From assembly GCA_029339505.1 (NCBI GenBank), contig JAQISU010000163.1, positions 5,019,001 through 5,083,000 of the forward strand: 64,000 bases of DNA. Direction: 5' to 3'. Below the pieces are notes generated by a model. That model did not search any database. It was not told where the DNA came from and saw nothing but the letters and a program-made list of their open reading frames with translations. Of this stretch, positions 1 through 15,200 are shown piece after piece. Made by a program: the position numbers and the translations under genes. This stretch comes from Unio delphinus. Its lineage: Eukaryota; Mollusca; Bivalvia; Unionida; Unionidae. Position 1 is the stretch's first letter, and each line of letters starts with the position of its first letter.

Positions 1-130
1 CTTCAGACTTTAATGTGTAAGTAAAGTTAAAGTTTCTCCTGAATAGTCGTTTCAGCACTCTGCACATTTGGCAGTCAATTATTTCCATAGAAGTAAACAA
101 AAAAATTTGTCTTGATACTTTTCTTTAAAG

Positions 131-277
131 GTCAATTTCCTTGCACCTCGACTGCTGACTGGTGTAACAACACAAGGTCGTGCTGGAATCCCGTCTTATG
201 TGAAGACATACATCGTGTCATACTCTTATGATGGATTCAACTGGAACAACTACCAGGAAGTCTCTGGCATTGATAAG
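131..277 (+). CDS. Exon: F5/8 type C (discoidin) domain, middle part
   Basis: Acceptor AG at 129-130 and donor GT at 278; phase 0 to 0, 49 codons. The residues TGVTTQGR followed by VSYSYDGFNW are the central signature of discoidin/F5/8C domains, which bind carbohydrate or phospholipid. The start of the domain lies upstream of the window. Confidence 0.85.
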
Positions 278-3200
278 GTACATAGGATATCATAAACGGG
301 AAATGTTTTTTGTAGGTATGTATGGAAAGAGCTGGAAACAGAAACATTACAATGGCAGTATACATGAAATTAGTTTTGAAGGACAATAAAGTAATTAGTA
401 CAGATAACTATCACTATAAACCAATCCAGTTTATGTGCTTCGATTATAATAAAGAAATAACATTAACTTTGCACACTGTGCTCTATTTACAACACTGCTG
501 GCACATTGTAAGTATACAGCTTACGTAGATATTATGCATAAATAATCATTACATGAAAACTTCAAACTTTTATTTGCCCAAGAACGCTATTAATTTACAA
601 ATGTTCAAAGGGGCAAATTACTTTCAATTGACCCAGTTTTATATTTATGCTATAACCTGAGGAAAAAAATTGTGGTATAAATAAAGCATGACCTATACAA
701 TGAACAACAATTTCCTTTCTTGACAATACAGTGAAAATATTGATAGCATTGTCTTTTTTGCACCATGATAGTCAAAGGGAGGTAAATCTTGCATATATAG
801 AATTCCTTATAAATAAGCAAAGCAGAAGTTGGGTGGAACAGTCTTATTCCTGGGTGAATAAGATATGTATAGTCAATGCTGCTGGGGTGAAAACAACGTA
901 CAGTGAAAGCTAACTATAAAGTATGCCTGAAATTTCTCCTTTGTCGGATGCTGTTCTTGATGTAAAAGTCAATTACGTCAAGGAAACGAAGTAGAGAATG
1001 CTTAGATGTTTTGTAAGAACAGATGTCCATTATTTGGAATCATCCATAAGACAAGTTTTGTCATATGTTACATTTGTAACCATTCTGACTCATCATGGTT
1101 CATTTCAAAGTTTAATTTCATCAATAACATGTAATGGATTATTTTGTCTAATATGGGAAATATCTTCACAAATATTTTCTCTTCAAAAGGGGCACAAATA
1201 CAGTGTTAAAACATGATTTTAAGAAAAAGGAGCACAATATGGTGTTAAAACATGATTGTAAGAAAAAGGAGCACAATAATATATCTTCTTGAATTAACTC
1301 GTATTGAAGAAATTAACTCAATCAGTTGGATATATGTGCACCTTGTTGATGGATGCATTTTAAAATATTTAGGTCTTCAGTGGCAACAGTGATTCAGACA
1401 GTCATGTGACCCACTGGTTCAATCGACCAATCAGAGCCCAGTTCCTACGAATCATCCCCCAGTCATGGCAGGGTGTCATTGCAATGAGACTTGAGATTCA
1501 TGGATGTTATGAGACATATCCAAGTAAGTTTTCTCCATCCTCTTGTTCCATTTTTTCAAATGTGTAATCTTCTTATTTTTATTCTCCATGAGATTGATAG
1601 TGTTTGTGAACTGATGACAAAGATATAGTGTTTCAAAAGATAGTCCAAGACTTGTGAACTTATATAGATATAGGGTTTCAAAAGATGGTCTTGTGAACTG
1701 ATGATATAGATACAGTGTTTCAAAAGATAGTCTTGTGAACTGATGATATAAATACAGTGTTTCAAAAGATAGTCTTGTGAACTGATGATATAGATACAGG
1801 GTTTCAAAAGATGGTCTTGTGAACTGATGATATAGATACAGTGTTTCAAAAGATAGTCTTGTGAACTGATGATATAGATACAGTGTTTCAAAAAGACTTA
1901 AACAGATAGTTCCAGAGTTTGTGTTATAATTATGTCTTTTTTTATCATAATAATGGTGTCACTTTCACTCAATATCAGCAACAGCAGCACCACCCATGAT
2001 TACAGGACAGACACCAACTGCAACCCCAGCCATCATGGGACAAGGAACACCCAGTGTCACACAAGCCCCACAACTCTGTAAGTATGAAATAATATCCTTT
2101 TATCACCATGGTTTCACATGGTCAGGCTTCACCCAAGTGTCACATCTCCTCCATTACAGTAACCACCTGATATAGAGTGGTTCTTTATTGTAAGACTGTT
2201 ATGGGGAGCCTTGCAAACAATACCATCATACAGGCAAGGTTGATTTGTACAGTGTTACATTATATGGAAAGTTATAAGTCTATGGATATAATGTGTCCAT
2301 AACAGGAACCATGTTATACTGTAGTATTTTATATTGAGGAACCACATCTGTATATACACACACAAAAGCACACACATATATACAACCATCATTAAATCTC
2401 ACCATCTCTTACTTTTTCATTTATATTACCAGTTAAACATCCATCTTTGCTATAAAAATATTTTAAAAATACAACTTGTAGTGAACATCTTTTAAACGGT
2501 TTACCAAGTAGATAATGTACATTACCCATTTATTGTACTAGATCTTATCTGTGGTGGGACAATTCAATTATACCGTAATTCTTACTTGCAGACTCCTGGC
2601 ATTTAATTCAAAGAATGATTGTCATTTGTTAGCAATGTAAATTATCTTAATCCTATCTCATTATTTTTCTGTGAATATTTTAATACTCTTAGTTCCTTAA
2701 AACCAAGTTTTAATCTTTTATATGAGTTTTTAAGAACCCCATAAATACAGCCTTCAAAAATACATGATTGTAAAGGGTTGGCTTAAAAAGTTCTTTGACA
2801 TTGAAATGTCCTTGAATATCTTTCTCAAAATTAGAGTACGTTGTCAGAGAGGATACAAACACCTTAATATATCATCTTAATAAATTCCTATTTTATGTTA
2901 TTTATATGCATACAAAAAAATAATGATCAAACAAAGAAATAAAATGGAATATATATGGATGGATCTAAACTTACACAGATAGTTACCAGCAGGAGTAGCA
3001 TTCCTTTACTGTATTTGTGTGCTAATTTAATGTTTTGCCATTTGTCCTTTTTTATGCAATGGTTCTGTCTTTGTCCTTATTTGTTCAGTGGTTAATAAAA
3101 CAATGTGTATAAAGTTACATTATTTACTTTTTTTTAAAAACAAAATGCTTGAAAACATTTGTAAGTTCTTGAAATTTTGAAAGTTTTTGGGACTGTATGA

Positions 3201-6200
3201 ACAATGAGAACCATAAATAAATGAAGTCAACTATTATGTTCCTTATCTGAATTAGATACTTGGCTCTATGTCAGAATTTTGTCCGTAGGTAATTGATATT
3301 GTTATTGTTACAAGATTAGGTGTTTCCATTCATATATAAAGATTTACAGAATGAACATTTGACATGCTATTTTGGTTATTTGAGTTCTACATTTTATTGT
3401 AATCACCATGATTCTAAGACAAATAGTCACACCACTTTGCATCAAAGTGTCTGATAAAATCATACAGAGCTGAGAAATACCCAAAAATTGACAACATTTC
3501 AGGCTTTACATTAAAACAATAAGATTCATCAATATTTTGCATTCTTTTTTCATTAGTGGACAACTGTATTGAATGGGATAGGTGGGTGAATGAGGGTCAC
3601 CTAACATTGACATCTGGTGGTGACTTTGAGTTGATCGGTTTGGTACAGAATATGTCAACACGTTGTCACACTCCAATGAAAATTCAATGTGTGCGAGCAA
3701 GTGATGAACTGCCAGCGGATCAGACAGGCCAAGTCACTGAATGCAACTTGTGGGATGGATTCTCATGTTTGAATGCAGACCAAATCGGAGGAATCTGTTA
3801 TGAGTATAAAGTTAGACTGGGCTGCCTGAAAAATACTCCAGAATGTGGTATGTTGAAGTGGAAAACCGTACAAACCTTTATGGATAAGAGATCATGGAAA
3901 GTTTTGTTGTAGAAAAATCAAGACAGTTTTGAGTTTGTCATGAAAAATGTTTGAATCTCCTCCTTTTACAAGAGAATAAATGTGCTAAACTTCCCATATT
4001 CACTGAATCTTATCATCACTTAAAAAATGTATCAAAAATTTCAACCCTCGCCCAAAAACAAGCTGGAATTGCATTTGTAAGATGAGGGTGCTTGATTTCT
4101 TCAACTACATGTACCAGTACACATTACAACTAAGTCTGCACATTTCTATTGACAATAGATGCCTCCTTATGGAATCTACCAAGCGATGAAGTTAAATTAG
4201 TAATGAATATTACAAGTTCAAGTACAAACTCACATAAAATATCAATAATTATGAATACATATATGGTCTTTTCAGTTATATTCAAGATATGATTGGCAAA
4301 TGGTCTATCTCAGATTGTAACACCTTGCTCTCATTAAATTTTTGTATGTTGCCATTTAGGTATGTTTTACATATTTTGCATACAAATTTTTACAAAATCT
4401 TTTCTAGTACCTCAACCGACACCAACTAAAACAGCTCAGCATGCTACAACAGTGATAACTGGAAAGAGTGTTCTCCCTTGTGTGGATGGCATGGACACCT
4501 CCGCATGTCCAGCTAGCTGTCCTCTTGGCCAGTATTGTGATGGTGTTAAATGTGTCCACAGATCTGAATGTACATGTCTCATAGATGGAAAAGTCATCAG
4601 GGTAAGGAAAGAAAGAAAGCATATGATTGAGATGATGATGATGAACATAATGATGGTGTTGATGATAATGATTATAATGAATAAAGGGCTGCATGATATG
4701 TGACCTTTTGCTATGGATCGCACATATGTGAACTTTATGCTATGCATGGCACATATGTGAACTTTATGCTATGGCTATGGATGGCACATATGTGACCTTT
4801 TTGCTATGCAAGGCACATATGTGTCCTTTAAACTATGGATGGCACATATGTGACATTTATACTGGCTACATCAAAGATGTGACTTTAAGGCTTTGGTTGG
4901 CACAGATTCACATTCCCAAATGATATATTCTGTGTTTGTCAGAAACAAAGCACATACAGATTTGGGTAATGTCAACGCATTAAATTCCCCAAATGATTCT
5001 AAAGGGTCAATATCAGTCCTTCACATTCGCAAATGATATATTCTAAAGGCTCAATATCAGTCCTTCACATTCCCAAGTGGTATTCTACATCTCTCATAAA
5101 CAAAGTATATAGAATTTGTATATCATCTGTTACCTTCCCAAATAAATTGTGTATTCTGTGTCTGTCAGGAACATTAAGCGTCATTTTATATTTTCAATTG
5201 CCTGGATTCTTTACTTATGGTCTGAATGTAAGTAATATGACATTAATTGTCATTTTATATTTTCAATAGCCTGGATTCTTTACTTATGGTCTGAATGTAA
5301 GTAATATGACATTAATTGTTGTTTTATATTTTCAATAGCCTGGATTCTTTACTGAGAATAAAGACTGTGCAACATGCACCTGTGTGGGTGGAGACCTGCG
5401 TTGTGAACCCAAGAAATGTCCAGCCTGTCCAGATGTATGTACTTTATAGGTTCCTTACTTTTTATATAAGGATTTTTTTTTCTTTTTATAATATATTGAA
5501 TTTCATGAAGTATTATGAATATATCATTCATGGTGGTCTTTTAGTCTTTTAGTTTCCAAGATCTTTTTTGTATATGCAGACATATAGAAAATTTCAATGG
5601 TTTTTTTAGAATCTGCATGTTTTAAAACAATTATTAGTTAACACATTTTTCCTAATGATAATTTCTTGAAGCCAAGTTGTAGTAAATTGTAATAATGAAA
5701 AACTCCAGTGATCCGACTCAATGAAGTTCCTCGCGTATGTCATTATTTTGCTGAAGTGTGTTTTTATTAAGGTTCTTGATACAAATTTAAAAGACAGCTA
5801 CTCAAATTGAAGACTAACAAATACCAGTCATCTTTCTTCTGCTGTTGTTTATTTTATCATATTCTCCAATAATAAACCCATTACTGAAGAAATCCTATCC
5901 CAGGCTGTTAGAATATGTTTGTGGTATTTTAGATTTAGCATGCTATATCTATTTATAAGTCTCCAAATATTTCAAAAACTTTATTGGTAAGGTTCAGTGG
6001 GCTGATTGTTTAGGATGATAAGTCCAGGTTAAATTGTAATAAAATGTTTATTGATATCTTATTCAACACAATTTCTGATATCAGGGTTATACACAGTCAC
6101 TGAACTCTACCACCTGCCAGTGTAACTGCAAGACATGTGCTACAAATGAGTTCCGATGTGGAAATGGTCAGTGCATCCCATCCTCGCTATTATGTGATGG

Positions 6201-9200
6201 TGTAATTGATTGCATTGATGATGAAAAAGAATGTGGTAAGTTTTTAATTGATTGCATTGATGATGAAAAAGAATGTGGTAAGTTTTTTGTAAAAGCAGAG
6301 AAATATCCTATGCAAGAAAACACATAAAAAGATACACAGATCAATGGGAATATATCTTTATAAGAAAACACATGAAAAGATACACAGATCAATGGGAGTA
6401 CATCTTTCGATTGCACTTTAATTTCTTAATTGCAAGTATAATTTGAAAGAGTATAAAATATTGAAATTAAAACATGAAGTTTAATTAAGCTGTGAATGAT
6501 TTTGATTACCCTAATTATCATCTGCTGCAAATAAATCTGTTCCACAGGTGGGGACTACACAATTCCTAAACAAACCATTTTAATTATCCTAATTATTGAA
6601 TTTTATTAATGGGCAACACTGAAAACAAGTGATATGCTCCACAACTTGTGATCACATAATTCCCTTAATAAACAATTGTTGATTGCCCTAGTTGTTTGAT
6701 TTTATCAATACACAGCACTAAAATAACTGATAGGCACCACAGTTTGTTTTCATACAGTTGACTAAAATAAAGCAGTCAACATCACCAACGTATAAGTTTC
6801 ACAAACTTTTGTCATCTCTGTTATTTTCAATGATATGTTAACAAAAAAGAGTTTATTTATAGTTTTATAGTCAGTGGCAGGATGGTGAATATTTTGCATT
6901 TGACAATTAAGTCTTCTGTATACACTATTTTACATTGCTGCAGGCTCTGTAAAATTCCTTACACCACCCAGTCCATATAGAGAGACCCCAACGCGTGGGC
7001 CAATGCTGAACTTTGGAGAGACACCAACACCACCAACAACCAAGCAACATCATGACATGAATGCACCCACAACCAGAAGGCCCAAGGACATCAGTAGGTT
7101 TACCAATTTTGAATAAAAAGTTATTTATTTAAAACCTTTTTGTTATGCTAATGCATTCAGAAATTTAACAAATCTGTTTGTATTTTTTAATAGATAAGAG
7201 TGATTTTATCATGCATCAAAAATGCTACCAACTACATTTATAAACTGACAAGTTAGAATTTGATTTCATATAGTATTTAGGTATATAGTAAATGTAATAA
7301 TGCATAAGTGCGGTTTATTGTATAATTTTGTAATACTTTCAGCTACTCTAGCGCCAGCAATATGTGCTGCTAGCAAATGGTCTGACTGGATAAATCGGGA
7401 CACTCCAGACTCTGGGGATGGTGATGTAGAAGTTATGAGTGTCCAGGAAAAGAATGTTTTCTGTCCTGGAGGAAAGGTGGCATCAATTGAATGTGTCACA
7501 ACTGATGAGATACCACTCTACAGCAGTGGCGAAACTGCAACCTGTGATATCCAGACTGGATTCCTGTGCAACAATAATGATAATGCACCAATGCCATGCA
7601 GTGACTACAAAGTTAGATACTACTGTGAATGTTCAGGTACTTGTAATGAAAATACAATAATTATTATAGTTTATAGGGATTGAACTAAATGGCCGTTTTC
7701 TTGAATATTTGTATACACATTCTTTGTATTAAATCTTGCAGGAGATTTTATTTCAGTTTAGCTCTCATATCAAATTTGATATCTTATTTAAGATGTCTCT
7801 CAGATTTATATATCACCTCCATAAACGTAGCATGGTGAGACACAGGTATCATGGTTAGACTCAGGTATCACATTTTTTTCTGTCAATGTTTGGATGAAGA
7901 TCTTGTGTACCAAAAATTATGTGCAAGATTTTTCATTGAGCTGTGTACAATAATGCCCACATACTGCCAGCCAAAATAAAAGTTTTGATTTTGTTTTACT
8001 TTTGTATTTTTTAATGTTTTTTTTACTTGCTGTCCCCTTTTTGGTGTAACTATTTTTAGACCACTTAGCATCAGAGATGTTTTCTGTCCTTGCAAATAAA
8101 GTTTTAAAGGTATACTAGAGTCAGTCCATTTGTAAAAGCATCTGTAAAACTGATATTTATTTAATATCTCCTGAATCCTTAGATATATTTTCACTTGTAC
8201 TTTTGCATCATGTCAATGTTTCCAGTACTAAATGAAGTCATCTTTGGTAAACATTAATCTAATTTTTTAGTATTACAAATTGTATCCATCTAACCTTACA
8301 GTCCCTGATTTATATTGTCTGAACTATGTTAGAATAAACAGGAATGCAAGTGATATAGTGTTATATGCATGAAATAATGGAGGACCTTTTTTAAGAAAAA
8401 GCAAGGGTACAAGTGACATGGCATTATATGCATGGAGAATAAAGAATAAGCAAACGTTCAATTGACATTTAGTGTGATATGCATAATGCAATGTAACACT
8501 ATGTAACACTATGTAACACTCATTTTAAGAATAAGCAAGTATACATATCGGCATTTAGTATGGCATGTGTCCATGTTAAAAATAGACAGGGAAATGAGTG
8601 ACAGGGAAATGAGTGACAGGGAAATGAGTGACATGTAACTTGATATGCGTGATATGGTGATATACGTGGAGTACTGTAGCATCTGTTTTAAGTCTCATAT
8701 TTTTACAAAGCCAATAGACAAGTCATACTTTTTGTAGAAATATGAAAATGTGCATGCCTTAAGAACAATGTAAAAACAATCATAGTGTTTAGTACAGTTT
8801 ATTGAATTGATGATTGAACAGGAGCTGGTAACAGGTGATGATCTTGCTAAATGCACATTTGTTTTTTTTTTAGATACTCACTTTCATAAAAAGTATTAGC
8901 AGTAATATTGGACACTGTTTCCTTATTACATTGCTGGTTTGTAATACTTAAATAATAAAACACAGATATGAAAGGCTATTTTGAAAATATTTGAGTTCAT
9001 CTCCTTTGTAGCTGCATCCCCCACACCTGGTCCAATGCAGATGACAACAGCCATTCCTACTGCTATGCCTTTGGCACTAGCCACATGTATGTACTCTTTT
9101 GTATTAGAAATATGAAATTTTAATTTTAGAAAATTATATTGATCAATTAATTCATCAATCAGCTTCTCAAGCATTGAATATTAGGTCTAACATTTACAAT

Positions 9201-12200
9201 CTTCTTTTTACATAAAGGTCAAATTATTGATTTGTTGTTGTTGTATGTACTACAATGAATGTGAAGTGGATATAATATTACCATTCATATCAGTTTGACA
9301 AAATATGTTTATAATATCAACCTCATATTCCCTACCTGTTCTTAATCCTATTCTATCTCTTAGCCCAATTAAGTTTTGGGTAACTTAAATACAGCATTTC
9401 ATTTGTAGTACAACAGTTATTGTACAGTCTTGTGACTTTATCTGTGGATCCATTAGAATGATCACTCATCAACAATAGGTCACTGTGACTTATATGTCAT
9501 AAATATTTTGCAGGGCATGTTTTTAAAGTACCACATAAATTCTGTATCATCTCCCTTTTTATTTTACACTACAGCTGATAGATGCAGACATATAACATGT
9601 TCAGTACCCGTGATGCCGGCTCTGAAACCTGGAGAAATAGCCAGGATTGTGACTGTCGGCTGTTGCAATGACTATGAAGTTTTCTGTAAGCCTGAACTAT
9701 GTAGCTCTCCTGCCCTTCACTGTAATACTCCCATGGCCCTACAAAAGGTCAACTCTGAGGAATGCTGCCCAACATACAAATGCAGTAAGTTTTGTGTGAT
9801 GGATTATACCATAAAGTTTTGTTTTCTTTTTTGTGCTTAGGCATTCAATGAATCAGATCTGTAGAGAATAACATTCATACAAATAGACAAGTAAAGTTTG
9901 TGATTCTGGTTTTAAGTTAGTTTAGTTAAATTTATTTTTATAAAGGTGTCATTTGGTTGAGTGATAATAATAAAATATCTACAGTTTAGTTTAAATTATG
10001 GAATTTGTTCTGCTAGACAGTACAAAATATGAATATCACTGATGAATTTCATCTTCCTGTCTTCCTCATTTTTGTTTTGGATTAGACCCCTATTCTGCCC
10101 TGACTGAACGGAAGTTTGAGAAGGGGTCAGACATATCTAATTAACTTTGATCTAATTTTTCCATTATGATGCATTAACAATGCTGCCAATCATCCCATTT
10201 GGTAGAATTATTTCTATTTGTAACCTCATATTTCACCATTAGAATCACTTGTCTGAAATTCCAATTTTCCAGTCAAAGAAATTGTTTTTAACGAAAACGC
10301 TGTTGTAACACTGGTATATCATTGTTCACTGAAAGCCTTGTGATCTCTGTTTAAAGCTACATTAAAAATCCTAATCAAACAAGCAAACTGTCCTTTTCTG
10401 TAAAAGTGTATGCAAGTGCTTGTATAACAATTAAATATTCACCAATCAGTCAGAGAGCACTACAACTCAGCTGAGAAAGCTTAGATAAAATGTTGAACAA
10501 AGTGCAGCCAATTAGGATGAAAATAAGATGTACGCTACGGAAATCACTAAATTCAATATAATGCAAAGTATCAACATAGGAACAAGGACCAAAATTTTCT
10601 TGTTGGTTCTATGATTGGTTTGTTAGTTTTTATGACACTTTTTTCAACTGGCTTCCGAATGTCACTTGGCTTTAATGTTACTCTAGGAAGCACATATCAG
10701 CCAAAAATCACTTTAACTGGTATTCCTATTTCATATTGGTAGAGCTTGGCATCTTTACACTTGTTGAGATAAAAATGTTTTGTCTCCTAAATGATGCTGC
10801 ATGCGTTATATCTTCCTGTATGTGTCTGTATGTACGTATATAGGATTTGACACATGTAGTCTCCTCTTTTTCGATATACTGGTTCTACCATGCAAATGAT
10901 TTCAAAATTTTGTGATAAAGGCAGATTGAATCACACAATGCAGCGGTAGCTTACTATAGAGATGTTTAATGTGATTTGTATACTTTGGTTGGAAACTGTA
11001 TTGAATGTATGATTCAATTATGATTTCAGTATGCCCACCAACTTGTCCACCAATGGTCAAGCCACAATGTGCACAGGTACATTTTCTTTAAAGATATGTT
11101 TAGTTCACAGATGACTTTAGCTCATCATGCTAATCCTTCTTAGAAAATATTTTTTGCCATTATAAATTAATCTTTTAATCATCTTATGTTATCATATATC
11201 CCAGAGAAATGTACTCAAAGATTTCTGAAAATTTTGGTCTATATTTGTTACCTTATAATTGAAGGATGCCTGTTTTTGCCATTATAAAATGATCCTTTAA
11301 TTTCTTATGTTAACATATATCCCAGATAAATGTACTAAACGATTTCTGAAAATTGCATTATTTTGGTCTATTTTTGTTACCTTAATTTATTGTAATGAGT
11401 TTATTCAGATTATAATTTAGATACCGCTATTAAAATTATAATTATGAGTTTTTAATATTGTCATCATACACAATCCATGCCCAGGGGTCTTTACATAAGA
11501 ACTAAATTATTTGTAGTATTATTACATGTTCAGAAAGTATTTATTAGGTGAGCATTAAATAATATTTGAGTTTGTGAGTGTAAATAATGAATCAGACCAC
11601 AGTTTGCAGTAATTGATGATAATGTGATATTTATGTTGAAATTACAAATGAATATTTTTACAGGGCTATGAGGCTGTAGAGATCCAGGTTGATTGCAATT
11701 GTACTCAGAATGCTTGTGGTAAGTTAATTTTAATGAAGTTATGGGACGTGTTTGAAGTGACATAAACAAAATTAACCTGACACTGACTGTTAGAATTTGT
11801 CTAACATTTGGATCTTTTACTCTGTAGGCTAACTTTTTATTTTTAATTGTGATATTCCAGATGTTTTGATTTGATTCTTGAACTTTGAATCGTATTTGAG
11901 TTTGTTACCTGAAAAGTTTTGAGAATACAGAGCTAAATCTGTTATGTCCATTAAACAACAATGGATGGGAAGAGGGTAATTGTACAGTTGTATTGGTCCT
12001 TCATGTTGGCTGTTAAACAACAATGGATGAGGAGGGTAATAGTACAGTTGTATTGGTCCTTCATGTTGGCTGTTAAACTACAGAGGATGAGGAGGGTAAT
12101 TGTACAGTTGTATTGGTCCTTCATGTTGGCTGTTAAACAGAGGATGAGGAGGGTAATAGTACAGTTGTATTGGTCCTTCATGTTGGCTGTTAAACAACAG

Positions 12201-15200
12201 AGGATGAGGAGGGTAATTGTACAGTTGTATTGGTCCTTCATGTTGACTGAATACAATAAAAACATTTGTACCTCTGTAATTTCTGAACTTAGAGCAATAC
12301 ATGCCACAACATACCACTCAAAATGACTCTTGGCCATACAACAGAATATTTATACTTGGTCTATTAACATATGTTAGTAAAAAAACAAATATCATTTTCT
12401 CTCTCTGTTTTTTTATATTCCAAAAGTTTTTTAAAAGTTGGATTTGGACCAAATATATTCCATGACATCACATTTGGCCACCATGATTGTATCCATGGCA
12501 CTAGTCAAACATGTAACTATGGATTCATAAATATAATTATATTTTTGTAATCTTTGAAAACAAATTGTGAAATAAAATAAATTGTAAAAATAAATATTTG
12601 TTTAAATAATACTATTATAGTATATAATCATTTGTCATGAGAAATGAAAACATGACTTCAATCCAAATGAGTTTGATAACAGAATGACATGAGAATTGTC
12701 ATGTATTCCTTACTGATGAAAACTATGAAAGTGTCAGTACAGTGAAGAAGTACCATGGTACATACCACCAGAAAATATACCATGGTAAACTGGTATACCA
12801 GAAATACCACACTCCAGTACCTCTTTATAAATGTCTTTAGCATACCACAACCTCTGTATAACATTGGTATTGTCACAAATACCATTATTTGAATTTTATT
12901 TGATATTTGCTATATGAATTATTTCACTTAATTTTGTTTATGAAAGTCAAGTTATAATGTGATTTCACATAATTAAATACCATACTTTGTGTTTGTAAGC
13001 ACTTCTTTGACAGTCTTTGTAAGCTTTACTATGACACAATTTTTGTAAGCATTGCTATGATACAGTCTTTGTAAGCATTGCTATGACACAGTTTTTGTAA
13101 GCATTGCTATGACATAGTTTTTGTAAGCATTGCTATGACATAGTTTTTGTAAGCATTGCTATAACACAGTTTTTGTAAGCTTTGCTATGACACAGTTTTT
13201 GTAAGCATTTGTACAACACAGTCTTACTGGATCATCCCTCACTATATTACTCCCTTACTTATAACACAGCTCAGGTTTGTAGCATGAATATAATTACAAA
13301 GAGGAGTTCAGTAATATCTATTTTCGTTTTTACAGTGAAGTCACCCACACCAGAACCTACACCAGCACCCAATCCAGTATGCAAATACACAACTACCAAG
13401 ACAGTTGTAAATGGCACTGAGGTTCCCAGTACTAATTCTGTGGAGATAACATACAATGTAAATAAATTTTGTTAATTTAAGTCCTTTAGTTATTCATCAA
13501 ATACATTTGCCTTTTACCTACAGAAAATAAGTTTATATGATTTGGTCATAAATGAGTTTCCACTTAAAATGGTTCCTTAAATTTTCAAGAAAGACGCATT
13601 GGTTATAAAGCATTTCATTTTTGTACAAATTACATGAGTAGGTTTGAGCTGCAATTGATAGCTGATGAGCAATTAAAAAAAGCCTTAGTTACTATAGAAA
13701 GGATTTTTATTAGTAGATAGAGACTTATTTATTGCAAATACTGGAACTTGAGTTTGAAAAGATATTGATAATATAATCCTTGCAAGATTATAAGAGTAAA
13801 AAAAATATTTAATCTGTGCTAGCAAATATTATGATAATAATATAAAAAACGAATATAAGAAAAATTAAAATGAAGGAAAATAGCTTAAGCCATTAAATGT
13901 ATGGGGTGGCAGATATTCTGACAAATTTCTTTATTCAGGTAGCATGTAGTGTATAAGAAAATCAAAGTGCAAGCCATCAAATTCACTTTTATAGTGATTA
14001 TTCTTTCCTAATTATGTGATTAGTGTAACTATACATTGACTTCAATATCTAGTGCTGTAAATGCATTTCTGCTCTCTTCTTTCTTTTCCCTGTTGTGCTG
14101 TAAAATGCGGTTAGTAAGCTTCCATTACAAATTTGTACACAGATTTATATTGTCATTCCTTTCATCGTCTAAAGGCAACCATAAAAAATAAGAACACTTG
14201 ACCTAACTAATTTCTAAACTTAACATTTATGAATATTATCCCAATTTATCTGTATCATGGAAACAAAATTGAATAAGTAATTAACCAATAATACATCAAA
14301 GGTAAATCACACTTTTCTAGTTTTATTTTTTATGAGCAATATATCATTCTTATTAGTAGAAAGAGGAAGATGGATAACAAAAGTGGTAGAGACTTTTTTA
14401 GGGGAGGTAAATCTAACTGGAACTAAAACCTAATTTAGCTGCAATATGAAATATAGGTATTAGAGAGCAACATTTAATCTTTGTATTGAATGTGTGATGC
14501 ACTTAGAAATTTACCAAAGCAAAAATTTGGTCCACTATTTATTAAATGTCTGACTTCTATGCAAACCCTTTTTTCTAAAGTTATGACTCATTTATTTGCA
14601 CTTTTTATAATTGTTGTTTCTCTAGTGAGCATTTTCAGAGCAATTTCTTTAATTAGTTTTGTTTTAATGAAATGGTTAAGAGAAACTGATTGGGCCTGAA
14701 GTCTGGAGAGATTTTCATGTAGAAAAAAGATAAATTCTTTCAGACTTTATTGAACCTCTCAAACTGAATGAGGTTTCAACTTATGCTGAGAGATCACTTC
14801 TTAAGAGATAAGTGAAAATACATTAAGTTTGTAACAGTGACAGCAGTGATAAAAAGTTATTGTCATTTTTTAATTTTGTCATCCCTATATTAAAGCTAAT
14901 CTTAATAATCAATACAATTATACATTTTGAACAGAATTATATCTAAGTATCAAGCTTTTACAGATTTGACTTTGATAATAAAATTATGTATATTTTTACC
15001 TGACAATGGAGTTGTATTATTTGTAGGTGGGAGACACCTGGTCAGATGGTCTGTGTAAATCCTGCCAGTGTAACCAGGGATCTGATGGACACAGTGAGAT
15101 TTCATGTCACACAAACACATGCCCAGCTTGTAAAGTGGTACGTATCATATCATGTACACTAGAGGAATATATTTTACTGAGTTCTCTTTTCTTATATGAT

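Noticed and set aside
1556..1891. 111-codon frame on the - strand
   Set aside because: It is only the 41-bp intronic minisatellite read in one frame.
4404..4747. - strand frames rich in His/Ile near the TIL exon
   Set aside because: Antisense of the real exon plus a (GAT)-rich tract.
11951..12337. Long frames on both strands
   Set aside because: Result of a minisatellite with unit length divisible by three.
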